Positions 9,214 through 17,391 of a stretch of 64,000 nt of DNA are shown here, piece after piece. Source of the DNA: Corynebacterium tuberculostearicum (GTDB lineage Bacteria; Actinomycetota; Actinomycetes; Mycobacteriales; Mycobacteriaceae); the NCBI RefSeq assembly GCF_030506365.1, contig NZ_CP073092.1:1612001-1676000 (forward strand), read 5' to 3'. Under the pieces are notes generated by a model that was given only the letters and a program-made list of their open reading frames with translations, ran no database searches and was not told the DNA's origin. How positions within the stretch are numbered: the first letter of the stretch is position 1; each line of letters opens with the position of its first letter. The position numbers and the translations under genes were made by a program.

Positions 9214-10440
9214 CTACAACCCTGCATGCTCACAGAGCGATTTTGCCCACCATGATTCACGCCCATCGGCATCGCGTGTGCCCGGCGGGCAGAAATACAT
9301 AGCCGAACCAATATGAGTCAACCACTCGTTCATCAGGTCCGATTTATCCAATCGGGCCTGAATAGGCTCGAATTGCGTGGTGGGATCTTGCTGATAACAG
9401 ATAAATACCTGCCCAATATTGGATAGCTGGCCATCCTTGCCATCGGGAGCCAGCTCATAGTTATACGGGCGGCGTAGGATGCGCTGCTCGGGATGGTCAG
9501 CCGGCGGGGCGGCAACGGCCATGTGCGAGTTTTTATCGATGACCGGCAGACCATAGTCATCCACCGCGTTGAAGTCCGCGGAGTCGAACTCATCCTCGCC
9601 GGTAAGCGGGGCGCCACTATCTAGCTTGCGGCCTATCGCATTCTCGCGGGAGGAGCGATCCAGCTTCTCCCAGGTATCCACGTTCATCCGGATGCGGCGC
9701 ACCACCATCGCCGTTCCCCCATTGGCCCACTGCGGGCCCTTATCGATCCACACCTGGGCTGCGAAGTCCTCCTCGCTGCGCGGGTTAACAGTGCCGTCCT
9801 TTTGTCCGAACATATTGCGCGCGGTGGCGCCCTTTTCCTGGCTGCCATAGGCGTTAATAAAGCCCTGCTGCAACCACTTCACGCTGGCATAGTGCTCACC
9901 TGCGCGCACCATGTGCCGCAGAGCGTAGGTATTCATCAGTGGGTCATCGCAGCAAATCTGCAAGACGATATCGCTTTGCCCCCACTTATTTTCCAGCTCA
10001 TCGCGCTCAAAAGAACGTACATCTCCCAACCAACGAGGCTTGTCCACTCCGAGCAGGTTAAAAACCTTCTCGCCTAGGCCGCAGGTGATAGTTAGGTTGG
10101 CGGGTTGCTGCACCATTTCCGGCTCTAGCGTGCCCAGCGGCGCCTCCCCCGTACACAGCGCGCGGGCGTCCTCGGTCCACAGCTTCATGAGGTTGGCGAA
10201 CCCCCGCTTGTCGACGCCCCTTTTTAGGTCAAACCCCACCAGATTAAGGTGGGCCTGCACTGCGGTAGCAATGCCCGCCTGATGCTCGCCGTCAAAAGCT
10301 ACGAGGGCGTCGGCAAGCGCAGGCCTATCCTGCGCCTGAGCATCCGGGGAAGACCCCTGGTTATTGCAGCCTGCCAACGCGAAGGCGCTAGTCGATACCG
10401 CAGCGCCGGTGAGAAATCCCCTTCTGCTGAACCCAGACAT
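9214..10440 (-). CDS. Dyp-type haem peroxidase, Tat-exported lipoprotein (EfeB-like)
   Basis: A 408-residue secreted peroxidase. The N-terminus has a twin-arginine motif (SRRGFLTG) and a lipobox (ALAGC) at residues 21-25, so the mature protein should be folded in the cytoplasm, exported by Tat and lipid-anchored. The core shows the DyP pattern with GQKDGTVNPR (the GxxDG distal Asp) near residue 213 and the proximal-His region NSHMAVAAPP. EfeB-type enzymes oxidise or deferrochelate haem. No EfeU or EfeO gene is nearby; instead it is the last gene of a copper-protein operon, two bases downstream of the PCu(A)C-like gene. Substrate unknown. Confidence 0.88.
   Translation of the reverse strand: MSGFSRRGFLTGAAVSTSAFALAGCNNQGSSPDAQAQDRPALADALVAFDGEHQAGIATAVQAHLNLVGFDLKRGVDKRGFANLMKLWTEDARALCTGEAPLGTLEPEMVQQPANLTITCGLGEKVFNLLGVDKPRWLGDVRSFERDELENKWGQSDIVLQICCDDPLMNTYALRHMVRAGEHYASVKWLQQGFINAYGSQEKGATARNMFGQKDGTVNPRSEEDFAAQVWIDKGPQWANGGTAMVVRRIRMNVDTWEKLDRSSRENAIGRKLDSGAPLTGEDEFDSADFNAVDDYGLPVIDKNSHMAVAAPPADHPEQRILRRPYNYELAPDGKDGQLSNIGQVFICYQQDPTTQFEPIQARLDKSDLMNEWLTHIGSAMYFCPPGTRDADGRESWWAKSLCEHAGL
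10307..10319 (+). repeat. Copy of the GCGTCGGCAAGCG word (in the DyP gene)
   Basis: Exact copy; coding strand reads Ala-Leu-Ala-Asp-Ala. A one-mismatch variant (CGCTTGTCGACGC) lies 90 bases away at 10205-10217 in the same gene. Confidence 0.6.
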
Positions 10441-10442
10441 GT

Positions 10443-11045
10443 TTAGTGGTCGTGGCCTTCCTTATTGTGGGACATATTTCCGTGCTCCATGTGGGACATA
10501 TCGTGTCCCTTCATATCGCCGTAGTCCTCATCGCCCGCGGGCATGCTGCGTGTTTGAATCTCGCCCAGATCGAGCTCTTCGCCGCCTTCTAGCTCCACTT
10601 TGAGGTCAAGGGATTCGCCGGGAGCGATGTGGTTTTCCATTTCCATGAGCATGAAGTGGTCACCGCCTGGGGAAAGTTCGTGGGACTCTCCGGCCTTAAC
10701 CACCAACGGGCTCGACATTTCTTGCATCTTGCCGTCGACAGTCTCATGCATCTGATTCACCTTGGCGTTTAGGTTCGTGGAAAATCCGGTGATGGTGATG
10801 TCCTTATCGGAGTGATTCACCAAGGTGCCAAAAATGGCAGTCATGTCTTTATCCTCGTTGGCGCGCACGACGGCATCTTCGAAGGTTAGGTCCTCGGCTG
10901 CGGCGGAGGAGGACTTCTCCGCCGCGCTGGTGGTGGCATCCGCCTTCGACTCGGTGGAGTCATTTTGGTTCTGTGGGGAGCACCCGGCCAGGGCGAGACT
11001 GGCTACAGTCAGACCCGCAACGGCGAGATTCACGATCTTGGACAT
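10443..11045 (-). CDS. PCu(A)C-like copper-chaperone lipoprotein
   Basis: A 200-residue lipoprotein with lipobox LALAGC near residues 17-22 and a Ser/Thr/Glu-rich linker to about residue 50. The core carries the copper motif of the PCu(A)C family: MHETVDGKMQEM followed by GGDHFMLMEMEN, matching the H-x10-M-x21-H-x-M spacing. The C-terminal tail is Met/His-rich (HDMSHMEHGNMSHNKEG), an extra metal-binding feature. The start overlaps the copC stop by one base (TAATG). Family members deliver Cu(I) to extracytoplasmic targets such as cytochrome oxidase; here the immediate neighbours suggest CopC and a peroxidase as partners. Confidence 0.85.
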   Translation of the reverse strand: MSKIVNLAVAGLTVASLALAGCSPQNQNDSTESKADATTSAAEKSSSAAAEDLTFEDAVVRANEDKDMTAIFGTLVNHSDKDITITGFSTNLNAKVNQMHETVDGKMQEMSSPLVVKAGESHELSPGGDHFMLMEMENHIAPGESLDLKVELEGGEELDLGEIQTRSMPAGDEDYGDMKGHDMSHMEHGNMSHNKEGHDH

Positions 11046-11611
11046 TATTTTTCACCTTCCGAGTCAATGCGACGAGACTTGCCAATAAATAGGGCGACTA
11101 CTGCGGCAATTGCCAAAACGCCGCCCACACCCAGGATGATTTTCAGCGCGGTCGGTAGGCCCTCATCGCCATCCTGGGACGCCGAATCAGCTTCAGCCGC
11201 CTCGGTGCTCTCGGTGGAGTCACCCTTGACGGAAAATTCCACTCCCCCGCGGGTAGCGTGTCCGTCCGAAGACGTGATCTGGAAACCCACCTGGTAATTA
11301 CCCGGCCCAGGGTGGACATCCGCAGGGGTTTCAATGGTGAGATCCCGCTCATGGAGCTTTGGTTCCTGGCTAAAGAGTTTCTCACCAGTATCCGCGTTGG
11401 TCACGGCAAAGGTATTGAAGTCTTCTTTGGGAATACCAGAAAACTCGAGGGTGATTTCCTTCGGAAACTCGTCGAGTTGGTCGCCGTCTTTGACCGAACC
11501 GCCAATAACGGAATCGTGCGCGAAGGCGGCCGGCATCGACCCGCCCAAAACCAGTGCTGCAGTGCCGACCGCTGCCGCCGTGCGGCGCAGCCAAGGTACG
11601 CGGTAGCCCAT
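11045..11611 (-). CDS. copC: CopC-domain copper-binding membrane-anchored protein
   Basis: A 188-residue protein: signal peptide (residues 1-27) ending AFA before a His, a CopC immunoglobulin-like domain, an acidic Ser/Glu linker and one C-terminal membrane helix followed by a basic tail. Cleavage after AFA would leave His at the mature N-terminus, which is a Cu(II) ligand in known CopC proteins; the domain also ends with the conserved SSDGHATRGGVEF. The ATG at 11611 is preceded by AAAGGAG at six bases; a longer reading frame upstream lacks support. No CopD partner is adjacent. First gene of a three-gene operon. Confidence 0.88.
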   Translation of the reverse strand: MGYRVPWLRRTAAAVGTAALVLGGSMPAAFAHDSVIGGSVKDGDQLDEFPKEITLEFSGIPKEDFNTFAVTNADTGEKLFSQEPKLHERDLTIETPADVHPGPGNYQVGFQITSSDGHATRGGVEFSVKGDSTESTEAAEADSASQDGDEGLPTALKIILGVGGVLAIAAVVALFIGKSRRIDSEGEK

Positions 11612-11812
11612 AAATAGCTCCTTTTGTGTTGAAAATGCACAAGTTGAATTGTCAGACATACTAGCCGCGCGGTTTGCCGGAGCGGCAATCGCGATAAGCA
11701 GCGCGTCGAGTCATATGTCGGGCTGTAGTGCGCACAAGTTCCCCGCCTTGAATAAAAAGAGGCATTTATCACTATTTAAGGAATGCCAACTCAATGATTA
11801 GAGCTGGCTCCC

Positions 11813-12040
11813 TCAGCATTCCCCAGCACGCCTGCTTTCAAATGCAGGACCAGTCAGCATCAAGGCAGTGACTATCGAAACCGTACCTGCAACGATGAGA
11901 GCGCAGGGCCAAATCGCGTTACCGGAATTGCCACCGATATCCGCCTCCGATAGCCCCACAGCAAATAGTGCGCTTCCTACCAAGAGTGACAGGCAGCCTG
12001 AGGCACCCACCAGTAGCGGAACTAAAACATTGCGTGACAT
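11813..12040 (-). CDS. Small two-helix membrane protein, unknown
   Basis: A 75-residue hydrophobic protein with two membrane segments (about residues 4-27 and 40-60) joined by a short loop with an acidic and Asn/Gly-rich stretch. I recognise no family. The ATG at 12040 sits behind GAAGGGG; an in-frame ATG five codons earlier is less likely. It stands alone between the copC promoter region and the tRNA cluster, transcribed on the minus strand. Confidence 0.55.
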   Translation of the reverse strand: MSRNVLVPLLVGASGCLSLLVGSALFAVGLSEADIGGNSGNAIWPCALIVAGTVSIVTALMLTGPAFESRRAGEC

Positions 12041-12107
12041 CGCTACCCCTTCCACTGTGGCTACTGCAACTAACAGCTGGTCACCCTGCGATCCTAGCTA
12101 GACATGC

Positions 12108-12135
12108 GAAAAGCCACCCTATTTCTAGGGCGGCT
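12108..12135 (-). terminator. Terminator of the minus-strand tRNA cluster
   Basis: Read on the minus strand, AGCCGCCCTA and TAGGGTGGCT pair over 10 positions (one G-U) around a GAAA loop and are followed by TTTT. It lies just past the last tRNA-Gly. Confidence 0.75.
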
Positions 12136-12141
12136 CACCTG

Positions 12142-12214
12142 AGCGGATGACGAGACTCGAACTCGCGACCCTCACCTTGGCAAGGTGATGCGCTACCAAC
12201 TGCGCTACATCCGC
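12142..12214 (-). tRNA. tRNA-Gly (GCC), copy 1
   Basis: A 73-base cloverleaf without encoded CCA: acceptor GCGGATG pairs with CATCCGC, anticodon loop TTGCCAA. Identical to the copies at 12462 and 12695. Confidence 0.95.
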
Positions 12215-12258
12215 ATAACAAACCGGAGTTTGTTGCAGAGCCCCAAATAGGACTCTCG

Positions 12259-12330
12259 TGCGCGATACTGGGATTGAACCAGTGACCTCTTCCGTGTCAG
12301 GGAAGCGCTCTCCCACTGAGCTAATCGCGC
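12259..12330 (-). tRNA. tRNA-Val (GAC), copy 1
   Basis: A 72-base cloverleaf: acceptor GCGCGAT with ATCGCGC, discriminator A, anticodon loop CTGACAC. Identical to the copy at 12573. Confidence 0.95.
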
Positions 12331-12357
12331 TTAATGCCCGAAGGCATTAAAAAGTTG

Positions 12358-12428
12358 AGGTGGAAACGGGAATCGAACCCGTGTGCACGGTTTTGCAGAC
12401 CGTTGCCTCACCACTCGGCCATTCCACC
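12358..12428 (-). tRNA. tRNA-Cys (GCA)
   Basis: A 71-base cloverleaf: acceptor GGTGGAA with TTCCACC, discriminator T, anticodon GCA in the loop CTGCAAA. Confidence 0.95.
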
Positions 12429-12461
12429 GTGGCGATACCGCCTCACACAATACAGTGCTGG

Positions 12462-12534
12462 AGCGGATGACGAGACTCGAACTCGCGACCCTCACCTTGG
12501 CAAGGTGATGCGCTACCAACTGCGCTACATCCGC
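12462..12534 (-). tRNA. tRNA-Gly (GCC), copy 2
   Basis: Same 73-base sequence as copy 1; anticodon GCC. Confidence 0.95.
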
Positions 12535-12572
12535 ATGCGAAACCAAGCCCGGTTTCTAGGACAAAGTCCTTG

Positions 12573-12644
12573 TGCGCGATACTGGGATTGAACCAGTGAC
12601 CTCTTCCGTGTCAGGGAAGCGCTCTCCCACTGAGCTAATCGCGC
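12573..12644 (-). tRNA. tRNA-Val (GAC), copy 2
   Basis: Same 72-base sequence as copy 1; anticodon GAC. Confidence 0.95.
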
Positions 12645-12694
12645 GCTATTCATTTAGAATCACTCTTCACGGGTGAAACCCAAGAAAAGCGTGG

Positions 12695-12767
12695 AGCGGA
12701 TGACGAGACTCGAACTCGCGACCCTCACCTTGGCAAGGTGATGCGCTACCAACTGCGCTACATCCGC
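12695..12767 (-). tRNA. tRNA-Gly (GCC), copy 3
   Basis: Same 73-base sequence as copies 1 and 2. It is the 5'-most tRNA of the minus-strand array; the 245 bases upstream (to 13012) hold no gene I can support, only an 8-base inverted repeat at 12919-12962. Confidence 0.95.
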
Positions 12768-13012
12768 ATTGCCCCGCGAACTTTGTACCGTTGCGGTGCG
12801 AGAAGAAACATTATCGTGCTCCGCGCCAGTTTCCAAATCCCCAGCCCAGCGGCATTCTTTCCGGTACCGATTTTTCACATTTGGGCCATCCCAAAACACA
12901 CTGGTGTGATTCTCCGAAGGCAGTGGACCACAGGCCGCCTCCCTCTGATGTGTACCACTGCCCAGCCAATTAGGTGTTTGAATTTGGCGCGGTGTAGATT
13001 AAGCCACCGCAA

Positions 13013-13084
13013 GGTCCTATAGCTCAGTGGGAGAGCGTTCCGTTCACACCGGAAAGGTCACTGGTTCAATCCCAGTTAGGACCA
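13013..13084 (+). tRNA. tRNA-Val (CAC)
   Basis: A 72-base cloverleaf on the opposite strand from the array: acceptor GGTCCTA with TAGGACC, discriminator A, anticodon loop TTCACAC. Its D- and T-arms closely resemble those of the tRNA-Val(GAC) genes. Confidence 0.95.
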
Positions 13085-13090
13085 CAATCT

Positions 13091-13134
13091 CCCGCCCATC
13101 GCTCCCCTCCATAGGAGCTTGGGCGGGTTTCTCT
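13091..13134 (+). terminator. Terminator after tRNA-Val (CAC)
   Basis: CCCGCCCA (13091-13098) pairs with TGGGCGGG (13120-13127), with an inner GCTCC/GGAGC stem, followed by TTTCTCT. It overlaps the upstream reading frame of the DMT gene, which argues for a start downstream of it. Confidence 0.75.
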
Positions 13135-13136
13135 AT

Positions 13137-14060
13137 ATGTCTGTAAAGTGTCCCGACGTGTTGTGGATTCTCTTAGGCATTATCGCCGGACTCGTTCTAC
13201 CCGTTCAGACCCTGGTTAATACGCGCCTTCGCGCATCTACTGGCACGCCGTTTTCCTCTTCGCTCATCTCGTTTGCCGTGGGCACGTTGACTTTGCTTGT
13301 CATCGCGACAGCCGTCACCGGCGGCGAGTTTGGCATTTCCCGCGCCTTTGGGGAACCGCTGTGGGTTTGGTTCGGTGGTCTGCTCGGCGTGGTTGCGCTT
13401 ACTGGAAATATCCTGTTGTTTCCTCATTTGGGCGCGGTCCAGACCGTAGTCCTTCCCATCGCGGGCCAAATCATGATGGGCCTTGTCATCGACCACTTTG
13501 GGCTGTTTGACTCCCCCACTTCCCCACTGTCCCTGGTACGCGCCCTTGGGGCACTAATTGTCCTCGGTGGAGTGATTTCTATCGTCGCCAGCCCCGGCGC
13601 GCCGACGAAGCAAGAAGACAGCGCTACGGCGTTGTGGCTTTGGCGCCTCGCAGGTTTTGTCTTTGGCTGCTTTACCGCAAGCCAATCCGCCATTAACGGC
13701 CACCTGGGCCAGATTACCGGGTCGCCCGTGAGTGCGGCTTTGGTGTCTTTTGGCATTGGCGTTTCCGCGCTCGTAATGCTCAATATTGTTTTGCGCTGGC
13801 GCCCTCGCATTGAGCGTCCCGAGGGAAAGGCTAACCCCTGGTGGATGTGGGCAGGCGGCGCCTTGGGAGCCTTATTTGTCTTTGGCAACGCGGCCTTAGT
13901 ACCACAAATTGGCACTGGGCTTACTGTGGTGGCAACCCTTCTCGGTTCCATGTTGGGGTCCGTGCTCATTGATCGCCTGCGGGGTGCGCGAGTCGCAATG
14001 CGCCAGGTAGCCGGCATTGCAGTGATCTTGCTTGGTGTAATACTCATCCGCCTGGTGTAA
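13137..14060 (+). CDS. DMT-superfamily membrane protein (DUF606/YdcZ repeat pair)
   Basis: About 307 residues with ten predicted membrane helices arranged as two repeats. Each repeat opens with a similar segment (LPVQTLVNTRLRASTGTPF near residue 21, SQSAINGHLGQITGSPVSAA near residue 187), the hallmark of DUF606 proteins, here fused into one chain. These belong to the drug/metabolite transporter superfamily; substrate unknown. The start is uncertain: the ATG at 13137 follows the tRNA terminator directly and has no strong ribosome site; a GTG at 13158 would also precede the first helix. Confidence 0.8.
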   Translation: MSVKCPDVLWILLGIIAGLVLPVQTLVNTRLRASTGTPFSSSLISFAVGTLTLLVIATAVTGGEFGISRAFGEPLWVWFGGLLGVVALTGNILLFPHLGAVQTVVLPIAGQIMMGLVIDHFGLFDSPTSPLSLVRALGALIVLGGVISIVASPGAPTKQEDSATALWLWRLAGFVFGCFTASQSAINGHLGQITGSPVSAALVSFGIGVSALVMLNIVLRWRPRIERPEGKANPWWMWAGGALGALFVFGNAALVPQIGTGLTVVATLLGSMLGSVLIDRLRGARVAMRQVAGIAVILLGVILIRLV

Positions 14061-14132
14061 GCCCCTCTCCTGTGGCTATGCCCGGTACTTTGCCGTGCTG
14101 GGTATCTGGTGCCTTGACTAGGCTGGGAAGGC

Positions 14133-14819
14133 ATGGATATCTCTTCGCTATTGGGCCCCGATTCCGGTGATGTATTCACCGTCCGCACAAATATGGTCAG
14201 CACACTAACTGGATCGGCAACCATGAACCACGTTTCCGAGGACATGGGAAATGACACTGATGGGCAGCTTTTTGCTGCGCTACGTAATTGGGCAGACGTC
14301 GTGTTGGTGGGCGCGCAAACGGTGCGCGCGGAGGACTACTCCGGAGTAAAACCTAACGGGGATGGTTCGCGGCCGGCTCCTATTGCCGTGCCTTCCCGCA
14401 GCCTTGATTTCGATATCACCTCGGACTTCTTCACGGATTTTACTACACCGCCCATCATCCTGATCCCCCATAGCAGCCGGGACGATCAAGAGCTCGCAAA
14501 GCGCATCGCGACCATCGAATCCACAGGCGCGGAAGTCTGCGATGCTGGCGAAGGAACCGTGCAGGACTACATATCTGTCTTAAAGGACCGCGGGTTTAAG
14601 CGCGTGCTCTGCGAGGGCGGGCCAGGAATGATTGGGCAGTTGGTAGATGTCGATGCCATCGACCAGATGTATCTGACCCTGGACCCACATCTATCCACCG
14701 GTGTGGAAACTCCCATGGCGACGTTTAAGGGCGAGCATTCCCATCGCCGCATGCAGTTAGAAAATGTCGTGGCCGATCACGATGGCACGGTGTTTCTGCG
14801 GTATTCCCGCGCCCGCTAG
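14133..14819 (+). CDS. RibD C-terminal-domain reductase (pyrimidine reductase family)
   Basis: A 228-residue single-domain protein of the RibD C-terminal/dihydrofolate-reductase-like fold: the substrate-loop segment TLTGSATMNHVSED, the NADPH-region ALRNWADVVLVGAQTVRAEDYS, and the late VLCEGGPGMIGQLV. True riboflavin-pathway enzymes are usually fused to a deaminase and lie in a rib operon; this stand-alone member is common in actinobacteria and its substrate is not established. A GGGAAGG ribosome site precedes the ATG, and a TAGGCT -10-like element ends eight bases before it. Confidence 0.82.
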   Translation: MDISSLLGPDSGDVFTVRTNMVSTLTGSATMNHVSEDMGNDTDGQLFAALRNWADVVLVGAQTVRAEDYSGVKPNGDGSRPAPIAVPSRSLDFDITSDFFTDFTTPPIILIPHSSRDDQELAKRIATIESTGAEVCDAGEGTVQDYISVLKDRGFKRVLCEGGPGMIGQLVDVDAIDQMYLTLDPHLSTGVETPMATFKGEHSHRRMQLENVVADHDGTVFLRYSRAR

Positions 14820-14823
14820 GCCG

Positions 14824-14829
14824 TAGACT
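14824..14829 (+). promoter_or_regulatory. -10 element TAGACT, probably giving a leaderless mRNA
   Basis: TAGACT ends eight bases before the GTG of the GT87 gene at 14838, so a start site at the usual distance falls on or next to the start codon. Confidence 0.45.
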
Positions 14830-14837
14830 AAGGGGCC

Positions 14838-15989
14838 GTGAATTCCCGAATCAATGTCGCCGCCTGGCCCGTGGCCATCCTGCTTGTTGTGCATCGCGTG
14901 TTCATCATCGCGCGCAATGGCACGCCGACGGATGATTTCACCACCGTGTATAACGCTGTGGCACGCATGTCCACTGGCCAGCCGGTCTATGAGCAGGCTT
15001 ATAACCACGTGGACCCGCTGTACCTGTATACCCCGGGGGCCACGCTGCTGCTCGCACCGCTAGCTCATATTGATTTTTCGCTAGCACGGGGACTATTCAT
15101 CGTCGCCAACGCTGCTGCAATCGTGGCAGCGCTAGCGGTGCTCACCCTTACGGTGGGCCGTAAACTTACTTCGGCAGTGTGGCCAGTATCTATCGCTTTG
15201 GCCTTTGTCACGGAATCGGTGACCAATACGCTCGCTTTTACCAATATCAACGGCATTCTCTTGCTATACATGGCAGTGTTCTTGTGGGCTTTCGTGCGCG
15301 CCGAGCGCACCCCATGGCTGGGCTGGGTGGCAGGCGTGGTCATTGGCTTGGCCATCGTCATTAAGCCGCAATTTGCGCCGTTGCTCTTCCTGCCCTTGGT
15401 CAAGCTGCAATGGCGCAGTCTCGCGACTGGCATTGGCGTACCGGTAGTTCTCAACCTCCTAGCGTGGCCGCTGGTGCCGGGCGCTAGCGGCTTTGTGGAT
15501 AACCTCCTGCCCTACCTCTCAGAAACCCGTGACTATGCCAATTCTTCCTGGGCAGGCTTCCGCGCCTACGTTGACTTTGGCGCGGGACTGTATTGGACCG
15601 TGTGGTTGATATTTGCCGCGCTTTCGGCCGCAGCGATTCTCGGGCTTTTGCGCTGGCGCAACTCCGACCCGACCTTGTGGGCACTGACGACGAGCGGGGC
15701 GATCATGGTGGGCATCTTCTTCCTGTCTTCCCTTGGCCAGCAGTATTACTCCATGTGGCTATTCCCATTGATGTTTACCGTGGTGCTCAAGCGTTCGGTT
15801 TTCCATTCCGCGGGCGCGTGGTTTGCGGCCTTTTTCTATTTGGCTCCCGTTTCCTGGGCTTCCACAACACACCCGGATGCTGGTCGGTGGATGAATTTTT
15901 TCACGGCCACGGCGGGATGGGCGCTGCTTATCGTCGCAATCTTCGCTACGGTCGCCGGCTGGTGGCGTGCCGCGCGCAGCACGGTTTAG
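14838..15989 (+). CDS. GT87-family (DUF2029) mannosyltransferase-like membrane protein
   Basis: A 383-residue polytopic protein with about ten helices and a short periplasmic loop with Asp early in the chain (YNHVDPLYLYTPGATLLLAP), the region that carries the catalytic acid in GT-C enzymes. The GT87 family adds alpha-mannose (or arabinose, in AftC) from decaprenyl-phosphate donors to envelope glycolipids. This is the second such enzyme in the window, without close sequence similarity to the one at 1982. The GTG start lies eight bases after a TAGACT -10. The gene is followed ten bases later by msrB. Confidence 0.82.
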   Translation: MNSRINVAAWPVAILLVVHRVFIIARNGTPTDDFTTVYNAVARMSTGQPVYEQAYNHVDPLYLYTPGATLLLAPLAHIDFSLARGLFIVANAAAIVAALAVLTLTVGRKLTSAVWPVSIALAFVTESVTNTLAFTNINGILLLYMAVFLWAFVRAERTPWLGWVAGVVIGLAIVIKPQFAPLLFLPLVKLQWRSLATGIGVPVVLNLLAWPLVPGASGFVDNLLPYLSETRDYANSSWAGFRAYVDFGAGLYWTVWLIFAALSAAAILGLLRWRNSDPTLWALTTSGAIMVGIFFLSSLGQQYYSMWLFPLMFTVVLKRSVFHSAGAWFAAFFYLAPVSWASTTHPDAGRWMNFFTATAGWALLIVAIFATVAGWWRAARSTV

Positions 15990-15992
15990 ACT
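15987..15992 (+). promoter_or_regulatory. -10 element TAGACT before msrB
   Basis: TAGACT overlaps the GT87 stop codon and ends six bases before the msrB ATG, suggesting a separate, leaderless msrB transcript. Confidence 0.4.
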
Positions 15993-15998
15993 CGGCCC

Positions 15999-16421
15999 AT
16001 GACCGATTTCAAGCTCATTGCCGATACCGAATGGCGCCAGCGCTTAAGCCCCGAGGAATACTACGTCCTGCGCGAAGCCGGCACCGAGCCGCCCCACGTA
16101 GGCGAGTACACCAATACCACCACCGAGGGGGTCTATTCTTGCCGCGCGTGTGGAACGGAGCTTTTCCGCTCTACAGAGAAGTTTGAGTCCCACTGCGGCT
16201 GGCCTTCCTTTTTCTCCCCACTCGCAGGGGACAAAATCATTGAGCGCGAAGACAATTCGCTAGGCATGCGCCGCGTAGAGGTTCTGTGTGCCAACTGCGA
16301 ATCTCACCTGGGGCACGTCTTTGAGGGCGAGGGCTACGATACCCCCACCGACTTGCGCTATTGCATCAACTCCATCTGCCTGGACTTGGAGGAAAAGCCG
16401 GTAGAAAATGGCACCGCCTAA
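15999..16421 (+). CDS. msrB: Peptide-methionine (R)-S-oxide reductase MsrB
   Basis: A 140-residue cytoplasmic repair enzyme that reduces methionine-R-sulfoxide in proteins. The zinc-site pairs CRAC (near residue 48) and CANC (near residue 93) are both present, together with the conserved HCGWPSF and the active-site region RYCINSICL, whose Cys is the catalytic residue. Length is normal. Expression probably starts at its own -10 element just before the ATG. Confidence 0.95.
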   Translation: MTDFKLIADTEWRQRLSPEEYYVLREAGTEPPHVGEYTNTTTEGVYSCRACGTELFRSTEKFESHCGWPSFFSPLAGDKIIEREDNSLGMRRVEVLCANCESHLGHVFEGEGYDTPTDLRYCINSICLDLEEKPVENGTA

Positions 16422-16440
16422 GGAGGCATGCACAAGAAAG

Positions 16441-16485
16441 CGCGCCCCGTCAGCAGCCTAACGTGCAGGCTAGTGACGGGGCGCG
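16441..16485 (-). terminator. Terminator of hemQ (possibly bidirectional)
   Basis: CGCGCCCCGTCA (16441-16452) pairs perfectly with TGACGGGGCGCG (16474-16485), with an inner AGCCT/AGGCT stem. On the minus strand a CTTTCTTG tract follows. A variant of the repeated word (ACGTCGCCAAGCA, 16497-16509) lies twelve bases beyond the stem. Confidence 0.7.
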
Positions 16486-16534
16486 GCCAAGTGGGGACGT
16501 CGCCAAGCAGGGCTACTGCTGGGCGGCGTTACTT

Positions 16535-17236
16535 TTAGGGCAGAACTGCGATGAGCTCTGCTACGTCCTTGACGCGGCGGCCGGTGTGGAAGGGAATCTC
16601 CTCGCGCACGTGGTGGCGGGCCTCGGTGTAGCGCATCAGGTACATCAGGTCGACGATGCGGTGGAGCTCATCCGCCTCGAAGGCCAAAATCCACTCATAG
16701 TCACCCAGGGCAAAGGCTGGGACGGTATTTGCACGCACATCGGGGTAGTCGCGCGCCTGCATACCGTGCTCCATGAGGATGCGGCGGCGCTTTTCATCCT
16801 CCATGGTGTACCAGTCATAAGAGCGCACAAAGGGGTAAACCGAGATCCACTCCTTGGGCTCCTCACCCATGATGAAGGAGGGCAGGTGGGACTTATTGAA
16901 CTCTGCTGGACGGTGCAAGGCATTGCCCACCCAGGTCACTTCGCTTACCTGGCCCAGGGTGGTCTCGCGGCGGAAGTCCCCGAAGACCTTTTGTAGGTCA
17001 GAGAATTCCTCGGCGTGCCACCAGATCATGAAGTCGGCGGAATCGCGCATAGCCGTGAGGTCGTAAATGCCGCGCACGGTTACCTTTCCGGCTTTTTCCA
17101 CGCCGGCAAAGAACTCCTGCGCTTGGGCGATGATCTCCGCTCGCTCGGTGCCGAGCGAGCCCGGAATCACCTTAAAAACTGCGTGCTGGGAATATTGCTG
17201 AACCGCGTTGAGTTCCTTGTAGTCAAGCTTCGCCAT
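16535..17236 (-). CDS. hemQ: Hydrogen peroxide-dependent haem synthase HemQ (coproporphyrin-dependent pathway)
   Basis: A 233-residue member of the chlorite-dismutase-like family. In actinobacteria HemQ decarboxylates Fe-coproporphyrin III to haem b with hydrogen peroxide. The conserved [14 protein letters not shown] segment (residues 70-83), the Tyr of [12 protein letters not shown] (the radical-bearing Tyr region) and [18 protein letters not shown] at the C-terminus are all present. The start is placed at the ATG at 17236, six bases after AAAGGAG; the frame remains open upstream but without support. It stands alone, divergent from the DUF3000 gene. Confidence 0.93.
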   Translation of the reverse strand: MAKLDYKELNAVQQYSQHAVFKVIPGSLGTERAEIIAQAQEFFAGVEKAGKVTVRGIYDLTAMRDSADFMIWWHAEEFSDLQKVFGDFRRETTLGQVSEVTWVGNALHRPAEFNKSHLPSFIMGEEPKEWISVYPFVRSYDWYTMEDEKRRRILMEHGMQARDYPDVRANTVPAFALGDYEWILAFEADELHRIVDLMYLMRYTEARHHVREEIPFHTGRRVKDVAELIAVLP

Positions 17237-17391
17237 TGCGTTCTCCTTTGCAGAAGCCTTTGGGTTAACGAACATATCCATCATAAGTTGGATATGAAAC
17301 CTTGTCACTTCTCGGCCATAAGGAGGACGACACGCCTCCGCATCGGCGCGCCTCCCCCAGCTAGAGGACGCGAAACTATAGCTTGAACGTC

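Noticed and set aside
12125..12899. Short frames with a repeated ADVAQLVAHHLAKV peptide
   Set aside because: These are translations of the tRNA-Gly genes, not proteins.
13424..14257. A 277-codon minus-strand frame opposite the DMT transporter
   Set aside because: Overlaps two real genes on the other strand and shows no domain or ribosome site.
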